Source of the DNA: UBA2022 sp964621555
GTDB lineage: Bacteria; Patescibacteriota; Dojkabacteria; SC72
Reading direction: 5' to 3'
Assembly: GCA_964621555.1 (NCBI GenBank)
Contig: CAZUOO010000001.1
Span: forward strand, 1 to 64,000
DNA: 64,000 bases
Positions 17,388 to 26,205 of this stretch are shown in pieces. Position numbers and translations under genes: made by a program. Below the pieces are notes generated by a model. That model saw only the letters and a list, made by a program, of their open reading frames with translations. It ran no database searches and was not told the DNA's origin. Within the stretch, counting starts at the first letter, position 1. Every line of letters starts with the position of its first letter.

Positions 17388-18059
17388 TTAATAAATAGTT
17401 TCAAGATTATCAACATAGTATTGAAGCTCATTCATAAATTGTGTCACACCATTTGCCCAAGCGTGTGCTGGGTTTCTACCACATGGAGGACAGTAGACAG
17501 GCTCAATATCAAATGGAGTTAGTGTAATACCGTAACCCAATGCCAAGCGTCTGGTAACTGTCTCTATTCCATCAGCCCATGTTGGGAATATACTGTATGC
17601 CCCACCTGGCCCTCCTCTCCAACCCCAGCCATTATTGGAACGATAGGGTATTAAGTTTCCAAATGCGGATTCTACACCAGATATTGACGCCACCAATCTC
17701 CAGTCAAGACCATATTTATCAGCTTCCTTTACAAATACATCTGCATATATGTACATAGGAGAGTACCTATCTATCAAGTACTGTCGCATAGCTAAAATAC
17801 GAGGATCTGTAGTTGTAATACTTGTCTCGCCTGCTGCTGCACCCAATATATTACCGTTGACTAAGAAAAAGGAGTCCGCGCTTGTAATGTACAAACTATT
17901 AGACTCCACAGGGGTCAATCTGTTAATCTCAAAGGTAGAACCTCTCTCAACATTCTGTGAAATTGAGACAGCGAGATCGGATCCAAATGCGAAATGGAAT
18001 ACCGCAAATGCTACAATGAAAAAGATTAATTTTATAGGCTTAGATAAAACTCTATCCAT
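17388..18059 (-). CDS. Secreted lysozyme-like protein, paralogue of the 8260 gene
   Basis: A 223-residue protein with a signal anchor (residues about 8-26) and a lysozyme-like domain in the C-terminal half. WRLVASISGVESAFG carries the expected catalytic Glu, and WGWRGGPGGAYSIFPTWADGI follows. A Cys pair (CPPCG) near the end may form a disulfide. I chose the ATG at 18059. The longer frame to 18176 would overlap the divergent dnaE start and put extra hydrophobic sequence before a normal signal peptide. The role is probably peptidoglycan cleavage. Confidence 0.8.
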   Translation of the reverse strand: MDRVLSKPIKLIFFIVAFAVFHFAFGSDLAVSISQNVERGSTFEINRLTPVESNSLYITSADSFFLVNGNILGAAAGETSITTTDPRILAMRQYLIDRYSPMYIYADVFVKEADKYGLDWRLVASISGVESAFGNLIPYRSNNGWGWRGGPGGAYSIFPTWADGIETVTRRLALGYGITLTPFDIEPVYCPPCGRNPAHAWANGVTQFMNELQYYVDNLETIY

Positions 18060-18150
18060 AAAAGATGCTAATATTTTAAAAGAGAAATAGGTTTTATAAT
18101 AAATCCCTATAATTAAGTATAATATAATTAAAATAACATATACCTGCAAA

Positions 18151-18156
18151 TATAAA
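18151..18156 (+). promoter_or_regulatory. -10-like box for dnaE
   Basis: TATAAA ends 5 nt before the dnaE ATG at 18162. Another TATAAT lies near 18117, within the 102-nt region shared with the divergent lysozyme-like gene, and could give a leader of about 40 nt. No Shine-Dalgarno site is visible. Confidence 0.45.
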
Positions 18157-18161
18157 AAGAA

Positions 18162-21100
18162 ATGAACTTCACACATCTACATCTACACTCTGAATACTCG
18201 CTACTAGATGGGGTAAGTCGACTCCCTGATTTGGCCTTAAAACTTCAGGAATTTAAAATGACTGCTTGTGCATTAACCGACCACGGAAATATGTACGGAG
18301 CGTTTAAGTTCTATAACGAAATGAAGCACTCTGATATTAAGCCAATTATTGGATGCGAGATCTACATCTCCCCACGCACACGTTTTGATAAGGAGGCAGG
18401 TATAGATAATAAGTACTACCATATGACCGTGTTAGCAATGAACCTACAAGGGTATAAGAACCTCGTTAAACTTGTTTCAATCGGTTACATGGAAGGCTTC
18501 TACTATAAACCTAGAGTAGACTGGGAGGTATTAGAGAAGTACAACGAAGGGCTGATTGTGCTTTCAGGGTGTTTGAGTGGTGTGCTTTCCAAGCATATAA
18601 AGGTAGGTGAGCATAGCAAAGCTATTGAGAATGCCAAAAGATATTCAGAACTTTTCAAGAATCGTTTCTTTATCGAGATACAACGAAACGGAATAGATGA
18701 ACAAGTAGAAGTGAATAATAAATTGCTTGAAATTGCAAAAGATTTAAAACTTCCCATAGTTGCAACTTGTGATGTTCATTACATAAATAAAGATGACTAC
18801 CAAGTGCAGGAGATAGTATGGGCAATTGCCGATGGCAAAACACTTGAGGACCCAACTCGCAGAGTCGCCACTTCCAACGAATTCTACCTTAAAAGTAGTG
18901 AAGAGATGGTTGAACTGTTCAAGGATCTCCCAGAAGCAATTGAAAACACTCAAAAAATAGCTGATATGGTAGAGGATTACTCTCTTACATTTGGGCGTGT
19001 TGAACCTCATTATTTAGACCTTCCAGAGGGTTCTAATCCTAAAGATTACCTTCGAGAGCTAGTATACGAAGGCGCTAAACGAAAGTATAAAGAGGTAACG
19101 AAAGAGATCTCTGACCGTATAGACTATGAACTCGGAATTATCAGCGATAAAGGATATAACGACTACTTCCTAGTGGTTTATGACTTTGTAAACTTCTGTG
19201 TACGTAATGACATTATGGTTGGTGCAAGAGGTTCTGCAGTTGGTACAGTGGTTGGATACTGTTTGGATATTGCGGGTGTTGATCCAATAACGTGGGAGTT
19301 ATACTTCGAGAGATTCCTAAATCCAGGTAGAGATTCACCTCCCGATATTGACTTGGATATTTCCGACCAAAGAAGAGGTGAGGTAATCAAGTATGCACAA
19401 GAGAAATACGGAGACGCAAATGTAAAGCAGATTATAACCTTCAGTAAGCTCCAAACTAGACAGGCAATTAGAGATGTTTCTAGGGTAATGGGTATCGATT
19501 TACAGACCGCAGATAAGCTTTCAAAGCTTGTAAAGGTAGAGTTCGGTAAAGCCAAGTCAATTGACTATATGATCGAAAATGACGTTGAGTTTGCCCAAGT
19601 CATTAATTCTTCAGAGCGACTTCAGGAGATGAGCAGGATAGCTAAAAAGATCGCAGGATTGGCTCGAGGAGTTTCTACACATGCCTGTGGGGTAATAGTC
19701 GCACCTGCACCCGTAGACGACTTTGTACCGGTACAGAAGGATTCTAAGAATGAAGGTGTTGGCATGTCCCAGTTTGAAATGATGGACATAGAATATGTAG
19801 GACTATTGAAGCTCGATTTCCTAGGTTTAAAGAACCTAAATATAATTGATAACGCTGTCCATAAAATAAAGAAAGGAAAGGATAAGGACTTCAACCTACT
19901 CGATATTGATGTGAACGATCAAAAGGTATATCAAATGCTAAGAGATGGACATACCATGGGTGTCTTTCAGCTAGAAAGTGAAGGTATGACGAAGGCATTG
20001 ATAACAATTATGCCAGAGACACCTGAAGACCTTTGTTATATTCTCGCAGCATATCGCCCTGGCCCTATCGAATTTATTCCTGAGTATGCCGCGGTTAAGA
20101 AAGGTGAGAAAGAACCTCACTACATCTTGGAGGACCTAAAACCCATTCTCTCCGTTACCAACGGAGTAATAACGTACCAGGAGCAGGTTATGAAAATCGC
20201 TACTGATCTTGCAGGATATACACTCTCTGATGCAGACAATTTAAGGCGAGCTATGGGTAAGAAGAAGATGGAGATCATGGAGGCAGAAAAGCCTAAGTTC
20301 ATTTCAGGAGGAGAGGAAAGGGGATATCCAAAAGAAAGTATGGAAGAGATATGGGAGCTCCTTCTTAAATTCGCAAACTACGGATTCAACAAATCACATG
20401 CCGCCGCCTATGCAATGGTCTCATACTACACTGCATATCTTAAATACCACTACCCACTTGAATATATGGCAGCACTTCTTGAAGCAGACCTTGAAAACTT
20501 TAATAGAATATCTCTTGATATACAGGAATGCACCAGACTTGGGATTGAAGTTGTACAACCAAATATAAATAAAAGTGGAGTATATTTCACCGTTGAAGAA
20601 GGCACACTAAAGAAGATTAGGTTTGGTTTAGGAGCTATAAAAAATGTCGGCCATGACATCGTGGTTCAAATTGTAAAAGAAAGAGAGAAGAATGGCGAAT
20701 ACCGATCTCTTGATGACTTCATTTTGAGAAATATTAAGGGTAAGTTGCAGGTTAGGGTTGTAGAGTATCTAATTATGGCTGGAGCTATGGATATATGGGG
20801 AGATAGAAGAGCCCTCCTTACAATTCTTCCTGGGATATTTGAGAGATTTAAAAAACAGAAACAATCTGAGGAACATGGTCAGATAGATTTTTTCAACACA
20901 CCTGGGGGATTAGAGGAGAACGCAGATTTAATTACCACGAAAGTGCCTGATGAAATTAAGTGCCCCATGAGAGAGGTGCTACAGTGGGAGAAAGATCTGC
21001 TTGGATTATACTTTTCCAGTCACCCACTAGATGACCTACAAGAATTCTTTGCACAGAAGAACGTTGTATCTGTTCAGTCCATACAAACATTACGTGCAGG

Positions 21101-21566
21101 TAAACTAATTGTACTCGGTGTTCTCTTTACAAAGGTACGTAGAATTTCCACAAAGAAGGGTGATATGATGGCATTTCTAACGGTAGAGGATAAATCCGGG
21201 GCAATAGATGCGGTAGTATTTCCCAAATTATATGATGAGATGAAAGATATGTTTGAGGCCAATACTCCAATTTTAATGGCAGCCAGAGTATCAGAAAGAG
21301 AAGGTGCAAAAAGTGTAATTATTGAGAAGGCTAAGCACGTGGATCAAGATAAATTCGCCTCAAACTTTAAAGGTGTCATTTTCAAAATAACTAAGAAACA
21401 TACTAAAAAGCAGATCGAACTTCTAAAAACATACCTTAAAGATAATCCAGGTGACCTACCTGTTAAAATACTTGTCCAAGAGAAGGACCAATTAAAGACC
21501 ATTGATATCAAAAATAAAATTACCCTTACGCCTGAAGGTAGGGAACTACAGCAAGCGTTCTCATAA
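18162..21566 (+). CDS. dnaE: DNA polymerase III alpha subunit
   Basis: The replicative polymerase. The 1134-residue protein has full family length and no intein. The PHP domain begins at once (FTHLHLHSEYSLLDG). The palm domain carries PPDIDLDIS near residue 393 with two catalytic aspartates. GRAMGKKK-like LRRAMGKKK and NYGFNKSHAAAYA lie in the fingers, then tandem HhH, and an OB fold at about 1000-1080. The PHP metal residues are retained, so proofreading by this domain is possible. uvrC starts on the base after its stop. Confidence 0.98.
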   Translation: MNFTHLHLHSEYSLLDGVSRLPDLALKLQEFKMTACALTDHGNMYGAFKFYNEMKHSDIKPIIGCEIYISPRTRFDKEAGIDNKYYHMTVLAMNLQGYKNLVKLVSIGYMEGFYYKPRVDWEVLEKYNEGLIVLSGCLSGVLSKHIKVGEHSKAIENAKRYSELFKNRFFIEIQRNGIDEQVEVNNKLLEIAKDLKLPIVATCDVHYINKDDYQVQEIVWAIADGKTLEDPTRRVATSNEFYLKSSEEMVELFKDLPEAIENTQKIADMVEDYSLTFGRVEPHYLDLPEGSNPKDYLRELVYEGAKRKYKEVTKEISDRIDYELGIISDKGYNDYFLVVYDFVNFCVRNDIMVGARGSAVGTVVGYCLDIAGVDPITWELYFERFLNPGRDSPPDIDLDISDQRRGEVIKYAQEKYGDANVKQIITFSKLQTRQAIRDVSRVMGIDLQTADKLSKLVKVEFGKAKSIDYMIENDVEFAQVINSSERLQEMSRIAKKIAGLARGVSTHACGVIVAPAPVDDFVPVQKDSKNEGVGMSQFEMMDIEYVGLLKLDFLGLKNLNIIDNAVHKIKKGKDKDFNLLDIDVNDQKVYQMLRDGHTMGVFQLESEGMTKALITIMPETPEDLCYILAAYRPGPIEFIPEYAAVKKGEKEPHYILEDLKPILSVTNGVITYQEQVMKIATDLAGYTLSDADNLRRAMGKKKMEIMEAEKPKFISGGEERGYPKESMEEIWELLLKFANYGFNKSHAAAYAMVSYYTAYLKYHYPLEYMAALLEADLENFNRISLDIQECTRLGIEVVQPNINKSGVYFTVEEGTLKKIRFGLGAIKNVGHDIVVQIVKEREKNGEYRSLDDFILRNIKGKLQVRVVEYLIMAGAMDIWGDRRALLTILPGIFERFKKQKQSEEHGQIDFFNTPGGLEENADLITTKVPDEIKCPMREVLQWEKDLLGLYFSSHPLDDLQEFFAQKNVVSVQSIQTLRAGKLIVLGVLFTKVRRISTKKGDMMAFLTVEDKSGAIDAVVFPKLYDEMKDMFEANTPILMAARVSEREGAKSVIIEKAKHVDQDKFASNFKGVIFKITKKHTKKQIELLKTYLKDNPGDLPVKILVQEKDQLKTIDIKNKITLTPEGRELQQAFS

Positions 21567-23045
21567 ATGAAAACAGAATTAAGAGATAAAATACAAATGA
21601 TCCCCCCTGCTCCAGGAGTGTATAAATTCCTTAATGAAAGTGGAGATATAATATACATTGGGAAAGCAATCAACCTTAAGAGTCGTGTAAGTTCATACTT
21701 CACATCGAATCATGCAGACAGACCTCGAATAATACATATGGTCCCATTAGTGCATGATATTGATTACACAATTACAGATAATGAAATAGAGGCATTGGTA
21801 TTAGAGTCCGCCCTCATTAAAGAACACATGCCGTTGTACAACTCAGACCTTAAGGACGATAAGAGTTATGCATGGTTGTATATAAACACCAAGGACGATT
21901 ACCCAACAGTAAGAATTATAAGAACAATCAAAAAGGGTGAATATAATCGAGGAAAGCTCTTTGGCCCATATCCGAGTGGTAGATCAATCAAAAGAGTTTT
22001 CAACTATATACGTAAAATATATCCTTTCTGTACTAGCAAAGACCCTACCAAGCCTTGCTTCTATTCCAGAATTGGACTATGCCCAGGCCCAAATGCGACC
22101 AAGGAAGAATATAATGCAAATATACAAGGAATTATAGAATTCCTTAAGGGGAATAATCGTAGTCACTTGAAATATCTTGAGGCAAAAATGCTCGAATATT
22201 CCACAAATGCCGAGTATGAGAAAGCTGCAGAAATTAGAGATAAAATCGCAGATCTAAAGTATCTTGGATCTGAAATTAAATTTACATATTTCAATTCAGA
22301 AGATCAGTATATTGATGACCGTGAACAACGTGCAAAGACACAGGTGAAGAAGATTGCAACAATACTTGGATTAGATAAGCTAGATCGAATCGAATGCTAC
22401 GATATATCTAACATACAAGGTAAATTGGCATACGGTTCAATGGTAGTGAGTGTCGATGGCACCCCTATGAACTCACAATATCGAATATTTAGAATAAAAA
22501 CAGTATATGGACCAAACGACCCATTAATGCTAAAGGAGGTCTTAAAAAGAAGATTTGCACATATAGGTAAGGATAAAGATGAAAGCCTTACCCAAAAACC
22601 CGACATAATACTAATTGATGGAGGTAAAGCTCAACTCTCAGTTATCAAAGACGAAATACCTTCTGATGTATTCACGCTAGGAATAACAAAAGGTAGGAAG
22701 TATAGGAGAAAAGGGGGGAGGTTGAAGGATGAGTTTCTCCAATACAGCAATGACGATATAATACCCGTTAACTTAGGCAAATATACTCAAGTACTTTCAA
22801 TACTACGTGATGAGGCACATAGGTTTGCAATATTACATCACAGGAAATTACGAAAGTTTGTATCAAAAAAATCTATCCTTGATAGTGTAAAAGGTTTAGG
22901 CCCTGTTTCAAAACGAAAGCTCATCAAAGAGTATGGAAGTGTCTTTGAGCTTAGAAAACTTTCACAGGAGCAACTAAATTCAATACTGAAGAATAAAACA
23001 ACCGTTAATAACCTAATTGAAGCATTGCACGGTCAGAGGAATTAA
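21567..23045 (+). CDS. uvrC: Excinuclease ABC subunit C, short form
   Basis: UvrC makes both incisions in nucleotide excision repair. The order is GIY-YIG nuclease at about 12-90 (GVYKFLNESGDIIYIGKA), a UVR domain at about 205-240 (EYEKAAEIRDKIADL) for UvrB binding, and an RNase H-like nuclease at about 270-420 with Asp in CYDISN, Asp in IIDGGKAQ and His in DEAHRFA. One C-terminal HhH (VKGLGPVSKRKL) remains. At 492 residues it is about 100 shorter than usual, mostly in linkers and the C-terminus. It starts directly after dnaE, and its stop shares TTAA with the opposing gene. Confidence 0.96.
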   Translation: MKTELRDKIQMIPPAPGVYKFLNESGDIIYIGKAINLKSRVSSYFTSNHADRPRIIHMVPLVHDIDYTITDNEIEALVLESALIKEHMPLYNSDLKDDKSYAWLYINTKDDYPTVRIIRTIKKGEYNRGKLFGPYPSGRSIKRVFNYIRKIYPFCTSKDPTKPCFYSRIGLCPGPNATKEEYNANIQGIIEFLKGNNRSHLKYLEAKMLEYSTNAEYEKAAEIRDKIADLKYLGSEIKFTYFNSEDQYIDDREQRAKTQVKKIATILGLDKLDRIECYDISNIQGKLAYGSMVVSVDGTPMNSQYRIFRIKTVYGPNDPLMLKEVLKRRFAHIGKDKDESLTQKPDIILIDGGKAQLSVIKDEIPSDVFTLGITKGRKYRRKGGRLKDEFLQYSNDDIIPVNLGKYTQVLSILRDEAHRFAILHHRKLRKFVSKKSILDSVKGLGPVSKRKLIKEYGSVFELRKLSQEQLNSILKNKTTVNNLIEALHGQRN

Positions 23046-24130
23046 AATAGAGATGTTCCTGCTGGCTCAATCCTTTCTACAATAAATTTCAGAAATGGAT
23101 CACTTTCCTCTGATGAAATTAATAGGTAAACCACATTATTTCTAGGGTTTCCAACTATATATGCATCCGCAACTGCGCCATTATTAGTAATCTTTCCTGA
23201 AATCGCCTCTTGACCAGCGATGGCAGTTACAACTGTATTTATTATTGACCATGTTACCTTCTCTTTCTTGTTTATATCTTTAAGCGCGTTCTCAAGAAAC
23301 CTATCGTAAGTAAACGCACCCATGTACCCCAATGGTATAATCCTAACACTCTTGTTTGACCCAATTCTCTGGAACTTAACCGCTTGAAGTTCCCCTAAAT
23401 CGGTACTTGAATATGTAGCAAGGTAGTCAGAAGAGTAGCTAAGTACCCATGGGAAATCAGGTCTTAGGTCTTCATTGTTATTCTCAGTTAAAAGTAGTTG
23501 TAGCTCCACTTCCTTTTTAACTTGGGCTTCTAGACCGGTTCTAGCGTCTGATACTGTGATTGTCTGATACCATATATCGTTTAGTTTTGAGTATATACGT
23601 ACCCCTAACTCTCCCTTAATCCAGTATTCACCATACTTCTGCTCTTCAGATTCCAATGGAACCGTTAGTACATACTCCCACCCATTCTTTGGCAATTCTA
23701 TACTGTAGTATTCAATTACATCATCAAAAGTAGTCTTTGGATCTAGCCTGTATATAGCTTGGCCTGAACTTAGGAATTTCTTAACGTCATCATTATCTAA
23801 ATTATCTTTAAATATATATTTAGACTTAGGATATTCAGGTATTGAATCAAAACCAATTACATTCACACCTGTCGATACGGTATCGCTATTAATGCTTTGA
23901 CGAAGTGACGTTACATAGTTGAAGATAAGATATATAACCGATGCAAAGAGAGGAATTATTAGGATAATTACAACAAATTGAAGTAGTTTAGCCATGTAGT
24001 TGTCACCTCTAAGCCTTCTTGCAGCACTCTTTTTATATTTTGAATCTTTCTTAGTAAACTTTCTCTTTACCCTTTGGATGATTGATTCCTTCCTCTTAAC
24101 ATTTGTTTTCTTAGATATTGTATATTTCAT
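23042..24130 (-). CDS. Membrane-anchored protein of unknown function
   Basis: A 362-residue protein. The first 45 residues are strongly basic, one membrane helix lies at about 47-72, and the rest is predicted outside the cell. Residues about 100-160 (FLSSGQAIYRLDPKTTFDDVIEYYS) resemble the small alpha/beta domain often seen in anchored proteins of unknown function in these genomes; the remainder is mixed alpha/beta. No catalytic motif is seen. The start has TATAAC/AATTAT-like sequence just upstream. The Lys/Arg-rich cytosolic tail may bind nucleic acid or phospholipid heads. Confidence 0.75.
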   Translation of the reverse strand: MKYTISKKTNVKRKESIIQRVKRKFTKKDSKYKKSAARRLRGDNYMAKLLQFVVIILIIPLFASVIYLIFNYVTSLRQSINSDTVSTGVNVIGFDSIPEYPKSKYIFKDNLDNDDVKKFLSSGQAIYRLDPKTTFDDVIEYYSIELPKNGWEYVLTVPLESEEQKYGEYWIKGELGVRIYSKLNDIWYQTITVSDARTGLEAQVKKEVELQLLLTENNNEDLRPDFPWVLSYSSDYLATYSSTDLGELQAVKFQRIGSNKSVRIIPLGYMGAFTYDRFLENALKDINKKEKVTWSIINTVVTAIAGQEAISGKITNNGAVADAYIVGNPRNNVVYLLISSEESDPFLKFIVERIEPAGTSLF

Positions 24131-24192
24131 ATAGTTATAATTTAATAGAAAGTCTGTTATATTACAAATCTAGATAGTATAATACACAGTAT

Positions 24193-24266
24193 TGCGGGAT
24201 CGTCTAATGGTAGGACACCGGCCTTTGAAGCCGTGAATCATGGTTCGAGTCCATGTCCCGCAACCA
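24193..24266 (+). tRNA. tRNA-Gln(TTG)
   Basis: Acceptor stem TGCGGGA/TCCCGCA, including the weak U1-A72 pair typical of tRNA-Gln, with an encoded CCA. The anticodon loop CTTTGAA gives TTG. The anticodon stem has one mismatch at its outer pair (C27 with U43). The T loop is GGTTCGAGTCC. It is a likely MnmA substrate. Confidence 0.94.
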
Positions 24267-24287
24267 ATATATATCCAATCTAATCCC

Positions 24288-25316
24288 ATGGAAAATTTTA
24301 CTCTCCTAGTCCAGAAGTCAAAAACCATCCTAATCGCCGGTCATATGACACCTGATATTGATGCCTATGCAAGTACTATTTTAATGGGGAAGTTGATACA
24401 AGAAAACTATTCAGAAAAGACAGTTCACATGGTAATAGATTCAAAGAACAAGATGAATTTAATCTCACACCTAGAAGGATATGAGGAGATTGAATTGGGA
24501 AGTATTTTAGAGAAGCTAAAGAATTACAAACCAGATTTGTTAATCCTAGTTGATGGCTCAGACGTTTCAAGATTCTTCACAGATATTGAGGAATTTGAAA
24601 AGATAAGGGGAGGCACGAAGGTTGCAATATTTGATCACCATACACCAGTAGATGAAAATGTTGATTACTATTTATCTGAGAAAAGGTGGTCATGTGTAGA
24701 TGTTATATACAATAGGTTGGTAAAGCTAGAGGGTTTTAAACCCTTTAAAGGATGGGAAGAGGTTTATCTGACAGGATTAATATCTGATTCAAGCCGTTTC
24801 TACTATTCAATGCAATACTACAGAGACACATTTGATACAGTTAGCAATCTATTGGATAAAGGGTATAGCATTCGAGATGTATCTGATTCAATAACTGGGT
24901 TCACCAGAGATGAGCTAAAGGTATTCAACCTATTTATTCAAAAAGTGAAATACAATGGTAATTATGCATTCGCCTATATAACTCAGGAAGAGTTCGAGAC
25001 AGAACTCAAAGGAATAGATGTTAATATCTATAAGCGAGCAAGAAGATATTACATCGACAATATTCTAGTGAAAGTATATGACATTGATTTTTGTTACACA
25101 CTTGCTCCTGATGAAACTGTAGATGATGATACTGTATATACGCTTTCCTTTAGATCTAAGCCTAATACGTATGATTGCGTAAAGCTAGTTCAAAACTTTA
25201 AAGGAGGAGGCCATATAACGGGTGCAGGTGGAACTATAGTAGCAAATAATATGGAAGATGCGATTAAGCAAGTGGAGGAGAGTATAAGTAATACAATAGA
25301 AGAGGCAGGGCTATAG
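24288..25316 (+). CDS. DHH/DHHA1 family phosphoesterase
   Basis: A 342-residue protein of the oligoribonuclease/pAp-phosphatase type. DHH-domain motifs are GHMTPDIDAYAS near residue 25, LVDGSDVSRF near 90, FDHHTP near 115 and TGLISDSSRF near 155. The DHHA1 motif GGGHITGAGG is near 310. Such enzymes degrade nano-RNAs, cyclic dinucleotides or pAp. I start at ATG 24288 because the longer frame begins inside tRNA-Gln. The exact substrate cannot be told from sequence. A second DHH protein (46701) belongs to the pyrophosphatase branch. Confidence 0.9.
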   Translation: MENFTLLVQKSKTILIAGHMTPDIDAYASTILMGKLIQENYSEKTVHMVIDSKNKMNLISHLEGYEEIELGSILEKLKNYKPDLLILVDGSDVSRFFTDIEEFEKIRGGTKVAIFDHHTPVDENVDYYLSEKRWSCVDVIYNRLVKLEGFKPFKGWEEVYLTGLISDSSRFYYSMQYYRDTFDTVSNLLDKGYSIRDVSDSITGFTRDELKVFNLFIQKVKYNGNYAFAYITQEEFETELKGIDVNIYKRARRYYIDNILVKVYDIDFCYTLAPDETVDDDTVYTLSFRSKPNTYDCVKLVQNFKGGGHITGAGGTIVANNMEDAIKQVEESISNTIEEAGL

Positions 25317-25392
25317 CGCAATGTCAAAAACCTCTATATTATACCTTTCAAAGTCTAGATTGTAGGGTGTAGAATAACTCATATAAATTCGA

Positions 25393-25398
25393 TATATT
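25393..25398 (+). promoter_or_regulatory. -10 box for the leaderless SDR gene
   Basis: TATATT is followed by six bases (CAAAAT) and then the ATG at 25405, so the mRNA would begin at the start codon. Confidence 0.5.
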
Positions 25399-25404
25399 CA
25401 AAAT

Positions 25405-26148
25405 ATGGAAATAAAAGATAAGGTCGCTTTAATAACAGGTGGTTCAAAAGGAATTGGAAAAGCTATCGCACTGCTATTAGCAGAAACAGGAGTTAATGTA
25501 ATAGTGAATTATAATGCGGATGAGGAAGGTGCAAATAATGTAGTAGATGAAGCTATTAAACTTGGTCGTGAGGGATTAAGTGTAAAGGCTGACATCTCCG
25601 ATGAATCACAGGTGAAAATGATGTATAAAGAAATCTTGGAGAAATTTCCAGAGGGCATTGATATCTTAATTAATAATGCTGCGATTTTTGATAGCTCTGA
25701 CGGTCCTAAATCAAGCGAAGCTTTTAAGAATATATTCGATACAAACTTCCTTGGACAAGTTTATGTTACGAACGAATTTCTTGAAATGAAAAAAGAGGGG
25801 AAAATCGTATTCATTTCCTCCATACATGGAAGAATTGGGTCTGGTAGGCCTTCAGCAATTGCATATTCTGCTCTCAAAGCCGCCTTAGATTCATATATGA
25901 AAAACCTCGCTAAAGCAGTTGCACCTCAAATACTGGTAAATTCAGTTGCACCTGGAAGAACAATTACACCTATGTGGGGTGAAATGGAACAAACTGAAAT
26001 AGATGAACTTGCTCAAGATCATTTAACTAATAAATGGATTCAACCCGATGAGATTGCAGATGCAGTATTATTTATACTAAGGAATGATTCAATCTGCGGT
26101 GAAATTTTAACAATCGATGCTGGAATGAGTTTAAAAACACTAGGGTAG
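25405..26148 (+). CDS. Short-chain dehydrogenase/reductase, FabG-like
   Basis: A 247-residue NAD(P)-dependent oxidoreductase. The Rossmann motif TGGSKGIGKA lies at residues 10-19, NNAA near 90, the catalytic Ser in FISSIHG near 140 and the catalytic pair in YSALK near 155-159. The length and ending (ILTIDAGMSL) fit 3-oxoacyl-ACP reductase or a related sugar or alcohol dehydrogenase. No other fatty-acid gene is nearby, so FabG function is not supported by context. The substrate remains open. Confidence 0.88.
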   Translation: MEIKDKVALITGGSKGIGKAIALLLAETGVNVIVNYNADEEGANNVVDEAIKLGREGLSVKADISDESQVKMMYKEILEKFPEGIDILINNAAIFDSSDGPKSSEAFKNIFDTNFLGQVYVTNEFLEMKKEGKIVFISSIHGRIGSGRPSAIAYSALKAALDSYMKNLAKAVAPQILVNSVAPGRTITPMWGEMEQTEIDELAQDHLTNKWIQPDEIADAVLFILRNDSICGEILTIDAGMSLKTLG

Positions 26149-26153
26149 TATTA

Positions 26154-26177
26154 TTGTGTAAAGTCCACTATACACAA
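26154..26177. repeat. Short inverted repeat between SDR and CYTH genes
   Basis: TTGTGTA (26154-26160) and TACACAA (26171-26177) are perfect 7-nt arms around a 10-nt loop. There is no T-run, so it is not a classic terminator. It lies just upstream of the -10 box of the next gene and could be an operator or a weak hairpin. Confidence 0.3.
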
Positions 26178-26193
26178 ACTCTATAAAATCAAG

Positions 26194-26199
26194 TATATT
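26194..26199 (+). promoter_or_regulatory. -10 box for the leaderless CYTH fusion gene
   Basis: TATATT, six bases (TGGTAT), then the ATG at 26206. This is the same spacing as for mnmA and the cupin gene. Confidence 0.5.
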
Positions 26200-26205
26200 T
26201 GGTAT

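Noticed and set aside
18162..21566. Possible intein in dnaE
   Set aside because: The length (1134 residues) and continuous alignment of PHP, palm, HhH and OB regions leave no room for an intein.
24193..24287. Longer start for the DHH protein at 24240
   Set aside because: It would begin with GTG inside tRNA-Gln; the ATG at 24288 matches where the family domain starts.
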